Assembly: GCA_023957315.1 (NCBI GenBank)
Contig: JAMLHE010000003.1
Location: 275,094 to 339,093 of the forward strand
DNA: 64,000 nucleotides
Direction of reading: 5' to 3'
Source of the DNA: Candidatus Kapaibacterium sp.
Lineage (GTDB): Bacteria; Bacteroidota; Ignavibacteria; Kapaibacteriales; UBA2268
The position numbers and the translations under genes are program-made. The notes under the pieces are model-generated. The model did not search any database and had not been told where the DNA came from. It worked only from the letters and a program-made list of their open reading frames with translations. Positions 41,318 through 49,095 of this stretch are shown here, in pieces (the first letter of the stretch is position 1; each line of letters opens with the position of its first letter).

Positions 41318-41729
41318 TACTCCAGAACGTAGTGCGTTCGATTTTCTATCCGCTTGGGAACGGAAAGATTATGAGGCTATGTTTAAACTTTGCCAAATAA
41401 CATGGGTGCAAACTACTGAAAATGCTATGGGATGGCTAACAAATACATTCTCAGCATTGGAATTAAACAAATTCACCATACAAGGCAGTAAAAGAACGTC
41501 CGCCGACCAAAACAATCCTGTGAATTTAGTTCATGTTTTTATCAAAGTACATATCAAATATCAGCATCTCAAAGATGAAAAAAAAGCTATTGAAGACATT
41601 AAAAGTTCCTCAATTATCAATTGCATTCGTGAAACTGCTAAGTACGAACCGTCCGAAAATGGTAGTTGGGGAGTTAATCCGATTTCGGTATTAAAGACCA
41701 TAGCTCCGGGGAATAGGGAGAAATCATGA
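41298..41729 (+). CDS. Hypothetical protein (NTF2-like?)
   Basis: A 143-residue protein. TPERSAFDFLSAWERKDYEA and MFKLCQITW at the start look like the helical cone of NTF2/SnoaL-like folds, followed by strands (VHVFIKVHIKYQH). This fold is a guess. ATGA overlap with the next gene. Confidence 0.45.
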   Translation: MKLPAINTPERSAFDFLSAWERKDYEAMFKLCQITWVQTTENAMGWLTNTFSALELNKFTIQGSKRTSADQNNPVNLVHVFIKVHIKYQHLKDEKKAIEDIKSSSIINCIRETAKYEPSENGSWGVNPISVLKTIAPGNREKS

Positions 41730-42055
41730 TGGACATCCTACTGCCGACTCCGGAAGAGCTACACCATATTCAACTACGAGATGAAGCACCTGAAAGAATA
41801 CTTTGTGCTGCTATACATAATCCTGACGAAAAAGACTTAGCCGGAAATCCATTGATTCATTGTGGTCATAGACACCATAATATTTTGCATCAGTCAAAAG
41901 CTATTTCAAGGAAAATGAGTCATCAAGGATTCCTGACAAGCAAAGGACGTTTCGTAAACAGAGAAGAAGCGTATCAAATTGCATTAAAAAACAATCAAAT
42001 AATTGGTGTATTTTTAGTTGTAGGCGAACAACTTTACAGCGAATGTTTGTATTAA
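41726..42055 (+). CDS. Phage protein with CGHRHH motif
   Basis: A 109-residue protein with PERILCAAIHNPDEKDL, IHCGHRHHNILHQ, QGFLTSKGRFVNREEAYQIA and LYSECLY at the end. I recognise this as a conserved phage hypothetical family with an ICG-RHH block. The Cys/His cluster might bind metal. Function not established. Confidence 0.6.
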   Translation: MMDILLPTPEELHHIQLRDEAPERILCAAIHNPDEKDLAGNPLIHCGHRHHNILHQSKAISRKMSHQGFLTSKGRFVNREEAYQIALKNNQIIGVFLVVGEQLYSECLY

Positions 42056-42095
42056 TTAGACAATGTGCTATGAATAATTTAGGAAGGATTTAATC

Positions 42096-42293
42096 ATGGC
42101 TTATAACTATTCAGAATTAGTCTCTGATGCACGGCATCTCGGGCAAAAGAATAAAAAGAATATGGTCATCATAATTATGCTTGATGACGAAACTGTGAAT
42201 TGCGCCTCTTGGGGTGAATCAAAATCTCTATGCGGTAAGGCAAAAACCTTAGCCGATACATGCTTTTCTGCTATTAAGAACAAAATCAAATAA
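42096..42293 (+). CDS. Small hypothetical protein
   Basis: A 65-residue protein (RHLGQKNKKNMVIIIMLDDE, then CGKAKTLADTCFSAIKNK), alpha/beta. AGGAAG lies upstream of the ATG. A TTTGCG-AAA-CGCAAA inverted repeat follows its stop (42306-42320). Not recognised. Confidence 0.45.
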   Translation: MAYNYSELVSDARHLGQKNKKNMVIIIMLDDETVNCASWGESKSLCGKAKTLADTCFSAIKNKIK

Positions 42294-42357
42294 TACAAAT
42301 CGTTTTTTGCGAAACGCAAAGTACGTAACCATTAATCAATTATAAACAGGAGTTTTT

Positions 42358-42999
42358 ATGCCTATCGAATCACAAACAACCGCTCCCGCCATTGTAAATG
42401 GCAATATGAAACAATACACCGACCCTGAAATAGAATCAGGTGCTTTTTACGAATCCGATGATGATAACGAAATTGCATTAGTTGACACCGAAGCTGAATA
42501 CGCTCCGGAACAAACAGATGAAACTGAAAATGATTCAGCAAATGATAATCGCGGTAAAGCTACTACGATTGACATTGACCACGAATTTACTGAAGATGAA
42601 CTAAGCGATTTAGCCGTGAATATCACTTCAATTGATAAAAAGATTGACGAATTGGAAAGTGAAATGGAAGGCTACAAACGTTCAGCAAACCGATTGAAAA
42701 AAGAAATCGAAGAAGTTGATAATGAACGTCGCGACCTATCTCGTAAATATCGCAAAGGTAAAGAAATACGGACTTTATCAGTTAGACAAATTGAAAATTA
42801 CCAAGATGGATTAATCGAATATTACGAAATCCCATCAGGGATGTTGGTCCATACAGTTGTTATTTCGGACGGCGGGATGTTCGACAAATCAAAGCAACTC
42901 GAGGGTAATGAAGATGAGATAGATGAAGAAATTGAAAACAGTGATGAACCGGATGAAGTAGAGGAAGAAATCCCTGAACTCGAAGAGGTTGAGAACTAA
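42358..42999 (+). CDS. Acidic coiled-coil protein
   Basis: A 213-residue very acidic protein with a coiled coil at about residues 90-145 (IDKKIDELESEMEGYKRSAN, KKEIEEVDNERRDLSRKYRK), flanked by disordered Asp/Glu-rich ends. The central IENYQDGLIEYYEIPSGMLV is the only folded-looking part. It may mimic DNA or bind a partner, but no family is recognised. Confidence 0.5.
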   Translation: MPIESQTTAPAIVNGNMKQYTDPEIESGAFYESDDDNEIALVDTEAEYAPEQTDETENDSANDNRGKATTIDIDHEFTEDELSDLAVNITSIDKKIDELESEMEGYKRSANRLKKEIEEVDNERRDLSRKYRKGKEIRTLSVRQIENYQDGLIEYYEIPSGMLVHTVVISDGGMFDKSKQLEGNEDEIDEEIENSDEPDEVEEEIPELEEVEN

Positions 43000-43000
43000 A

Positions 43001-43705
43001 ATGATTTATTATTTAGCCACTCCATACAGCGACGTTAAACTTAGCAAAATGCGTCACCGTTATGTTTATGCCTTAGTGCTTTCAGAGGAATTGAGAAAGA
43101 AAGGTTACGTCGTTTATAGCCCGATTGTTCATTGGCATGTTCAAACTCATTTGTATAATTTACCTCCCGAAGCTACGTTTTGGGAGGTTCAGAACAAAGC
43201 AATGATGAACGTTTGCGATGGTATTATTGTTCCGCAAATTTCTCATTGGGGACTTAGTGATGGTGTAATAGGTGAAATTGCTGATTTTACTGAAGCCGGC
43301 AAAGAAGTGATATTTTACGTTCCCGAAAAAAGCACTAAGCATATCACGGCATCAAGCTGTGCGACTGCTACGGTAACTTATGAAGATATTGTTGAAGCTG
43401 TATCAAAAGCTGATGGGTTTGCACGTGAAAATGTTTTCTCGAAAAGCCGTAAACGTAGAGCAGCTGATAATAGACATTTAGCACGTTACCTATTCATGGT
43501 ATTAAACAACCATATTACTTTCCCTGAAGCTGGTCGTATTATGGATACTGACCATTCAACAATTTATCATTCCTTGAGCATTTGTGACGATAAAATTAAT
43601 TCAATAGCCAAAGATAAGTGGTTTATTTCAGTAAAAGATAAAGCTCTGCAATACTTAGCAGAAGATAACAACTATGACATTACGCCCATACCAAGCAAGA
43701 TTTAA
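43001..43705 (+). CDS. DUF1937-DnaA domain IV fusion
   Basis: A 234-residue protein (start at 43001). Residues 1-115 match DUF1937, related to nucleoside 2-deoxyribosyltransferases: MIYYLATPYSDVKLSKMRHR, YVVYSPIVHWH, then SHWGLSDGVIGEI. Residues 145-210 match the DnaA DNA-binding domain IV: SRKRRAADNRHLARYLFM, then MDTDHSTIYHSLSICD, where DHSTIYH corresponds to the DnaA signature DHTTVLHA. The ATPase domains of DnaA are absent. It could bind DnaA boxes to steer replication, with the nucleoside enzyme part on the same chain. The 3' end overlaps the helicase by 32 bases. Confidence 0.75.
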   Translation: MIYYLATPYSDVKLSKMRHRYVYALVLSEELRKKGYVVYSPIVHWHVQTHLYNLPPEATFWEVQNKAMMNVCDGIIVPQISHWGLSDGVIGEIADFTEAGKEVIFYVPEKSTKHITASSCATATVTYEDIVEAVSKADGFARENVFSKSRKRRAADNRHLARYLFMVLNNHITFPEAGRIMDTDHSTIYHSLSICDDKINSIAKDKWFISVKDKALQYLAEDNNYDITPIPSKI

Positions 43706-45107
43706 ACAAGCAATTTATAGCAGTTTCCGGAACAATCATTACAATGTCATGGGAGTGCTTCCGACAGGGGGTGGGAAAACCCACGTCTTTTCATCTATCG
43801 TTCAAGACTGTACTAATAAGGGTCATAAGACCCTTATTTTAGCTCATCGTGAAGAGTTGATTGGTCAGGCTTACGATAAGTTAAGCAGTGGTTACGATTT
43901 GGAGGTTGGAGTTATCAAAGCAGGATATACGCCCAACCTCTCCGCCCCTGTTCAAGTTGCGAGTGTGCAAACTTTAATCCGTAGAGACCTGAAAATCCCT
44001 TTTAAACTGATAATAGTTGACGAAGCCCACCATGACCAAAAAAATAATACCTATGGCAAGATAAGGGATAAAATTAAAGAACACTCCCCTGATTTGCGTG
44101 TGTTGGGTGTGACGGCTACACCGATTAGGTTAAACGGTTCGGGATTCAAAGATGTTTATGATGATATGGTCATTGGAGCTACTGTAAAGGAATTAATTGA
44201 ACTCGGCAACCTTGTAGCTCCAAAGTACCTTATTCACGCTCCTGTGGACTTAAACGGTGTCAAAAAAACGGCAGGTGATTACAATCTTAAACAATTAGCC
44301 GAAAGTTACAGAGCAAAAATGCCTCCTGAAATCTTAGTTGAAGACCATCTGAAATACTTCCCCAACAAGCAAACCGTGGTATTTGCAATTAACATCGAAC
44401 ATAGCCAAGATATTGTTTCTGCATACAAATACAGAGGAATTCGAGCGGCTCACATTGACGGTGATACTCCAAATGATGTTCGCAAAGCTATATTTCGTGA
44501 CTTTGCCGAAAAGCGAATTACAGTATTATCAAACTTTGGGATTGTTACTGAGGGTTACGATTGCCCAGGAATAGAAGCAATACAGCTTGCACGTCCAACT
44601 GAATCACTTGCTTTGTATATGCAAATGGGTGGTAGAGGCTTACGTCCTGCTGACGGCAAAGAACAGGCGATTATATCAGATTGGGCGAATGCTATAATGA
44701 CACACGGTAAATTAGAATTCGACCGTGATTGGGGTTTAGGTGGTTTGAGCGGTAAGTATAAAAAGCGTGTTAAGGCACTTGACAAGTTGACAGGTAAAAT
44801 CTATTCATTAGAGCGTTTACCTATGAATATTCCACCTGAATGGCTTGAATTGATTGAAGTTGATGACAAGCAAATACATAAAGCTAATGAGTATAACAAT
44901 ATCGTTGGGGAGTTCAAGAAGCTACAATTTACGGCTAATCAGCGTGGATTCAAGCCGAAATGGATTTTCTGGCGTTTGATGGATAAATACAAACCTAAAA
45001 CAGATGATAAAATGACGGCTATCGCAACGGTTTTTGCTGAGCATTTGGAATGGAAACCGACGGCAGTACCGCATTTAGTTCGAGAATACAAACAAAAAAT
45101 TGGTTAA
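43674..45107 (+). CDS. DEAD/DEAH SF2 helicase (RadD/YejH-like)
   Basis: A 477-residue helicase with motif I LPTGGGKT (29-36), Ia LILAHREELI, motif II VDEAH (113-117), motif III TATP, and motif VI QMGGRGLRP (about 311-319). It resembles RadD/YejH-type SF2 proteins used in phage replication or recombination. It follows the DUF1937-DnaA fusion. Normal length and all motifs present. Confidence 0.85.
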   Translation: MTLRPYQARFKQAIYSSFRNNHYNVMGVLPTGGGKTHVFSSIVQDCTNKGHKTLILAHREELIGQAYDKLSSGYDLEVGVIKAGYTPNLSAPVQVASVQTLIRRDLKIPFKLIIVDEAHHDQKNNTYGKIRDKIKEHSPDLRVLGVTATPIRLNGSGFKDVYDDMVIGATVKELIELGNLVAPKYLIHAPVDLNGVKKTAGDYNLKQLAESYRAKMPPEILVEDHLKYFPNKQTVVFAINIEHSQDIVSAYKYRGIRAAHIDGDTPNDVRKAIFRDFAEKRITVLSNFGIVTEGYDCPGIEAIQLARPTESLALYMQMGGRGLRPADGKEQAIISDWANAIMTHGKLEFDRDWGLGGLSGKYKKRVKALDKLTGKIYSLERLPMNIPPEWLELIEVDDKQIHKANEYNNIVGEFKKLQFTANQRGFKPKWIFWRLMDKYKPKTDDKMTAIATVFAEHLEWKPTAVPHLVREYKQKIG

Positions 45108-45129
45108 TGAATATTTTTTATTACATTTG
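45100..45129 (+). promoter_or_regulatory. Promoter for the Mor-like gene
   Basis: TTG at 45100-45102, 19 bases, then TACATTTG at 45122-45129, a near-ideal Bacteroidetes promoter lying at the end of the helicase gene. It would give the Mor-like gene its own short leader of about 20 bases. Confidence 0.55.
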
Positions 45130-45154
45130 CAAAACCACCATAGAGTATTTCAGC

Positions 45155-45520
45155 ATGAAAGAGAAAGATATTGTCGAATTAATCACATACGATGACCTGC
45201 CGGACAACCTGAAATTTGTTGCAGACAATGCAGGGCTTGATGCCGTTAAGCAATTGGTTATCGGAGTTCCCGGTTTAACTATTTACATTCCACGCTTAGA
45301 CAATCCACGTCTTGTACGACCCTATGTTATTAAGCGAATCAATGAATGTAAAGACACTACACACCTATTGCAAAAGCTAATCATCGAAACACACCTTGCA
45401 GAATCTACTTTACGCAAAATGATAGATGAGTTGTTAGGTGCGAAGTTGCTTAATAAGAATCCCCTACCGGTACTCAACCGGTATCAACCTGTTAATCAAG
45501 ATGAGATATTTGCTGAGTAG
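45155..45520 (+). CDS. Mor-like transcription activator
   Basis: A 121-residue protein (start at 45155). LDAVKQLVIGVPGLTIYIPR and YVIKRINECKDTTHLLQKLI followed by ETHLAESTLRKMIDELL follow the Mor/C family of Mu-like phages: a dimerisation beta/helix part with IYIPR and a C-terminal helix-turn-helix. In Mu this protein turns on middle or late genes. It is the last gene of the plus-strand early operon and has its own promoter, so it likely links early and late expression. The match is moderate, not close. Confidence 0.65.
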   Translation: MKEKDIVELITYDDLPDNLKFVADNAGLDAVKQLVIGVPGLTIYIPRLDNPRLVRPYVIKRINECKDTTHLLQKLIIETHLAESTLRKMIDELLGAKLLNKNPLPVLNRYQPVNQDEIFAE

Positions 45521-45523
45521 ATA

Positions 45524-45958
45524 TTAAGCAGGCAAACCTACTGCTGTCTTGATGACCGAAAGCCCAAGTTGCATTAAGATTCCAATTGGCAAATTGACAG
45601 ATTCAGAGCCAACTCTTTCTTTAATTTTATGCCAAACATTGTCGTCTTTTATACTCGCAATAAATTCATGCCCCTGCCATGTAAGGCGTACAAAGTGGTG
45701 CATAAATATGTAATTATTTACTTGTTGTCCATGCTGTAATTCGAGCAAGGGGTTGCCCTCCAAATCGCAAGTTTCTAAATAACCAGCTTGGATTAAAAGA
45801 AACAAATGCTCAAACAAAGCTAATATTTCGCTCTCAAATGTTTCATTATCAAAATCAGAGATTATTCGGGTTTGTAAAGCCCCAGGGTCAACAATAGCAT
45901 TTTCTTCGTTTTCAATTTCAAGTAAAATTTTGCGAATCAACTCCATATCTCTTTTCAT
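45524..45958 (-). CDS. DUF2513 protein
   Basis: A 144-residue protein (MKRDMELIRKILLEIENEEN, then FVRLTWQGHEFIASIKDDNV and WHKIKERVG) of the DUF2513 family, a winged-helix-like protein found in phages and mobile elements. It ends three bases from the Mor-like gene stop on the other strand. It is the last of the minus-strand cargo genes. Role unknown. Confidence 0.7.
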   Translation of the reverse strand: MKRDMELIRKILLEIENEENAIVDPGALQTRIISDFDNETFESEILALFEHLFLLIQAGYLETCDLEGNPLLELQHGQQVNNYIFMHHFVRLTWQGHEFIASIKDDNVWHKIKERVGSESVNLPIGILMQLGLSVIKTAVGLPA

Positions 45959-46019
45959 GTTTTCCTTTTTAACTACTAATTAGCATATGTCATAGTCGAA
46001 TTAAATGGTAATATTAATA

Positions 46020-46523
46020 TTAATCATTTCCAAATTCATCATAGGATAGTTTAAGAACATCTTTTACGCAGTTCCAAAAGAACGTCATACCGGACAAAAG
46101 GAAAATAAAAGCAAGCCAACCAGACAATTCTTTTATACAAAGTATATTTGCTAATGAGTTTGTGTCTGTAGATTTATAGATGTGATTAAGCCCAATTGCA
46201 ACAATAATGTGTATAAAGCTGTGTATTGTCCTTCTTCCACAAAAGTTCAAAGTCTTTTGCATTTTCCTGTATTTACTCTTATTTTCTATATTACCAGCTT
46301 TAATATCGGCATCAAGGCTTGAAGCCCAAGCAAAACACATCGTAGAGAAACCAAAAAGAATTGCCAATAGTATATTTATAAATCCGGATATATCTTCTGT
46401 TTTAACGAACAAATAATTATACAGCACTCCTGCGCCAATGACAAGCAAAATGGATAAAGCCAAGAAATTAATTATTCTATCCAACGTAGCTATAAACCAA
46501 CTAAAGCATTGTTTTATTTTCAT
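46020..46523 (-). CDS. Prophage membrane protein
   Basis: A 167-residue protein (start at 46523, MKIKQCFSWFIATLDRIINF) with about four hydrophobic segments near residues 15-37, 47-66, 95-112 and 130-150. It overlaps the end of the nuclease gene upstream by a few bases, so the two are likely co-translated. It might provide immunity to, or help localise, the secreted nuclease, but nothing in the sequence shows this. Confidence 0.55.
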   Translation of the reverse strand: MKIKQCFSWFIATLDRIINFLALSILLVIGAGVLYNYLFVKTEDISGFINILLAILFGFSTMCFAWASSLDADIKAGNIENKSKYRKMQKTLNFCGRRTIHSFIHIIVAIGLNHIYKSTDTNSLANILCIKELSGWLAFIFLLSGMTFFWNCVKDVLKLSYDEFGND

Positions 46524-46525
46524 CC

Positions 46526-47527
46526 CTAATACTTCCCTACCACCCGGACCACTTCCCCACACTTCAGCAGATAAACTCCGTTGTCAAGATTTGACAAGTC
46601 AATTACATAAGGCGAAAACTCAATATTAGCAGTAAGCACTAACCGACCCAAAGTATCAAACACATAACAATACGGAACATTGTCGAATCCCTCAATCGTA
46701 ATCAAGGACTTCGTAGGGTTTGGATATAGTTTGAAATCGGTTAATGCCATACTACTAACAGATGTACTCCCTGATTCGATTACATCTTGAATTTCACTTG
46801 GTACAAGGTTAAGAAAATCATACCCGGTAATAAACTCAATATTATCAACAGTTGTTTGATATTTTGACCATTTATCACTTCTTACGCCATCAATATTTGG
46901 CATCAATACAGCATAAACAGTTGTATTCGTAGTAACATCCGATAAGCCTCTCCCCTTATCGAGCATTACCGCTATTTTATAATAACTCTCAGGAATCACA
47001 ACCAATCCTTCATCGAGCAAAGTATTATTAACAACACAATAACTACCTGCCATTACATAAAGCTCCCTATTGTCAATCTTGCATAAATCTTCAAGGAAGT
47101 ATTCGAAATCAAGCCAAACACCACGATTAAGGTCTGGAGTTTGTGGCGCCACGTTTGTTATAATAAATGTAGATTTGTTATCTTCAACGGTTGCAGTACG
47201 CTCTTCACTTCGTACCATATGACCCCTATCGTAACCAGAGTTTGTATAATCAGCATGTTTAACACGGTACATTCCCAACGGCAATGATGTATCGCGAATA
47301 AAGCTACCTGAATATCGTTCAACATCACCGAACCAATCTGCATTCATATTCCAACTTACCCAATTTGGAATTCCTTTTTCCGGATTATAACCAACAACGT
47401 ATTGAGGGCGTATGATGATGTAGTCTTGTTGGTTTGGATTAGTGGGTGTGCCGAGCAAAATATGAACATTTTCGGTGGCAGTTGCTACCGAGCAAACGAA
47501 TAGGAATATGATAATCAGCTTTGTCAT
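46526..47527 (-). CDS. Secreted DNA/RNA non-specific endonuclease with T9SS tail
   Basis: A 333-residue protein with signal peptide (cleavage near Ala17), a NUC1-type nuclease domain with the catalytic DRGHMVRSEERT (100-111, His103) and metal-binding NVAPQTPDLNRGVW (125-138), and a C-terminal T9SS type A sorting domain (LYPNPTKSLITIEG, ending YLLKCGEVVRVV). It should be exported and anchored or released by the host type IX system and degrade nucleic acids outside the cell. Such a gene inside a prophage suggests a lysogenic-conversion function, for example blocking DNA entry or competitor biofilm. ATGA overlap with the HTH gene upstream. Confidence 0.88.
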   Translation of the reverse strand: MTKLIIIFLFVCSVATATENVHILLGTPTNPNQQDYIIIRPQYVVGYNPEKGIPNWVSWNMNADWFGDVERYSGSFIRDTSLPLGMYRVKHADYTNSGYDRGHMVRSEERTATVEDNKSTFIITNVAPQTPDLNRGVWLDFEYFLEDLCKIDNRELYVMAGSYCVVNNTLLDEGLVVIPESYYKIAVMLDKGRGLSDVTTNTTVYAVLMPNIDGVRSDKWSKYQTTVDNIEFITGYDFLNLVPSEIQDVIESGSTSVSSMALTDFKLYPNPTKSLITIEGFDNVPYCYVFDTLGRLVLTANIEFSPYVIDLSNLDNGVYLLKCGEVVRVVGKY

Positions 47528-47979
47528 TTGTGAAAATACGCCCTTAGAACTTTTATAGCTTCAGAATTGTAATAATACCGTCTTTGAAATCGAGCATAAT
47601 GTTCATTCTCTACCAAGATTGGAGCGTATTCATACTTTGTATCTTTGTAAGTTTTTGCTGTACCTGTTCTCAGTTGTTCTATTCGAGCAGTAGAGACACC
47701 AAACATTTCCGATAGCTCCTCTACTGAATACATCGCTTTATACAATGAACCACCGTTGACAGTTTCACGGTTTATGACGCCATTTTTTAGGTCATACCGA
47801 GCAAAAACTATATCATCATACAACAATTCTAAATACTGTTGCTTCTTTTCACGTATGGTACGTTTTTTATCCAGATACATATGCAAAACCTTAACATAAG
47901 ATTCATCTGAATGTTCATATTGCTTTTCACCTGAATGATTCAATAACTGTACTCTGAACAAATATAGCTCCGTAATCAC
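47524..47979 (-). CDS. HTH (MerR-like) regulator of the cargo operon
   Basis: A 151-residue protein with a helix-turn-helix in the C-terminal half (YSVEELSEMFGVSTARIEQL, about residues 83-102) and NEHYARFQRRYYYNSEAIKV near the end. The N-terminal part is helical and charged (LYLDKKRTIREKKQQYLELL). It heads the minus-strand group with the nuclease, membrane and DUF2513 genes, with a promoter at 47991-48020. The promoter would start RNA within a few bases of the ATG, so a later start such as residue 34 is possible. Confidence 0.6.
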   Translation of the reverse strand: MITELYLFRVQLLNHSGEKQYEHSDESYVKVLHMYLDKKRTIREKKQQYLELLYDDIVFARYDLKNGVINRETVNGGSLYKAMYSVEELSEMFGVSTARIEQLRTGTAKTYKDTKYEYAPILVENEHYARFQRRYYYNSEAIKVLRAYFHK

Positions 47980-47990
47980 TTGTTAATAAG

Positions 47991-48020
47991 CAAACATAAG
48001 TATTAATTATCACATAACAA
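47991..48020 (-). promoter_or_regulatory. Promoter of the nuclease cargo operon
   Basis: On the minus strand TTG (48020-48018) and TATGTTTG (47998-47991) are separated by 19 bases, a full Bacteroidetes-type match. The expected start of transcription is very close to the ATG at 47979, so translation would be almost leaderless if that ATG is used. Confidence 0.5.
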
Positions 48021-48043
48021 AAGCGATTCTTAATATTATTTTC

Positions 48044-48051
48044 TACATTTG
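48044..48051 (+). promoter_or_regulatory. Candidate -7 element for the XRE/integrase operon
   Basis: TACATTTG on the plus strand matches TAnnTTTG and lies about 90 bases before the XRE-like start. I found no TTG at the normal -33 spacing, so support is partial. Confidence 0.3.
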
Positions 48052-48140
48052 TTGATACTTCTGTGTTTATTTTTATTCTGATTTGTGTTATATTGCACCG
48101 CTTTTTTAATGAAATTTGTACTTTTTTTCTTGGAATGCTT

Positions 48141-48413
48141 ATGATTGATAGATTATTGAACTTTATCGAAGCGAATTATACAGACTTCAACACGTTTGCC
48201 GTGAAGTCCGGAATTCCATTGACAACTATTAAGTCTTGGTTTGATGGCGAATTCGAGCCAACATTAAGTGATTTAATTAAAATCTACAATACAGGCTGTT
48301 CATTAGATTGGTTACTTAGCGGCGAAAATGGGATGTATGCTTTTAATAAGCAAGGTTTGGTGATTTACAAGAACTCTACCGAGCAGGACAATGGTAAATT
48401 TCGAGCAAATTAA
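48141..48413 (+). CDS. XRE-like helix-turn-helix protein
   Basis: The start is set at 48141 (MIDRLLNFIEANYTDF); the frame is open to 48063. The 90-residue protein has an XRE-type HTH (FNTFAVKSGIPLTTIKSWFD) followed by SLDWLLSGENGMY, the same kind of phrase as in the main repressor. It might regulate the integrase, which it precedes. Its 3' end overlaps the next gene by 23 bases. Confidence 0.65.
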   Translation: MIDRLLNFIEANYTDFNTFAVKSGIPLTTIKSWFDGEFEPTLSDLIKIYNTGCSLDWLLSGENGMYAFNKQGLVIYKNSTEQDNGKFRAN

Positions 48414-49095
48414 GATAAGAATTACAATTGGACTTAAGTCAGAAGCGGTCAGCAACTTGCATTCGCAATATGCTGAACACGAATATATGACGGCGAAAGA
48501 GAGCACGCTCACATTCGCCTATCAAGGTTATGAAATCATCGAAAACATTGATGTTATAATGTCTATTTATCACACCGCAGGGCATCTTAAAAGCTTCTCG
48601 GCATTTATGAACCGTCGTAAGCTGTATTATCAAGACTTCAATCATCTCGAGCAAATATTCAAATGCCACTTATCACAACCATGTCCAAAACCGGGATGGG
48701 GATGCAAGTTTATAACTAATATCAAATTGTATCAAAGTTCCCCTAATGGTCCCTATTGGTTTGAATTTGGTTACTCAGAGGGTACTGATATATGGATTGT
48801 AGATAAAAAGCGAATCAAGGATACTTTATTGAGTCTTTCACGGCAAGATTTGATTCACTTTTGCCCTCAGTTTGATGAGGAACAAATTGACGTTGTATTG
48901 TCAAAACTGCCAGATAAATTGATACTTAGCCAACACCCGGAATTGGAGTTGCAACCAATGGATTATATTGCCGGCATAGGTGAACCCACAAAGTATGAAC
49001 TACGATTCAAAAGCAAATCTGAAGAGCTTAGTAAAATGATGGAGCGATTGGAACAAAAGATTAAGCTGTTATACTTTGCGGAAAGGTTAAACTGA
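48391..49095 (+). CDS. Hypothetical protein before the integrase
   Basis: A 234-residue protein that is not recognised. It has alternating strands in the first half (YEIIENIDVIMSIYHTAGHL), a possible Cys pair (CPKPGWGC) and a C-terminal coiled coil. Its stop and the integrase start share a base (TGATG), so the two are coupled. It may help integration, but this is only from position. Confidence 0.5.
   Translation: MVNFEQIKIRITIGLKSEAVSNLHSQYAEHEYMTAKESTLTFAYQGYEIIENIDVIMSIYHTAGHLKSFSAFMNRRKLYYQDFNHLEQIFKCHLSQPCPKPGWGCKFITNIKLYQSSPNGPYWFEFGYSEGTDIWIVDKKRIKDTLLSLSRQDLIHFCPQFDEEQIDVVLSKLPDKLILSQHPELELQPMDYIAGIGEPTKYELRFKSKSEELSKMMERLEQKIKLLYFAERLN

Noticed and set aside
42306..42320. TTTGCG-AAA-CGCAAA as a regulatory site
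   Set aside because: It lies right after a stop codon in a compact operon and might be a weak hairpin; there is not enough context to support a regulator site.
45050..45154. Upstream extension of the Mor-like gene
   Set aside because: It overlaps the helicase gene and would start before the good promoter at 45100-45129.
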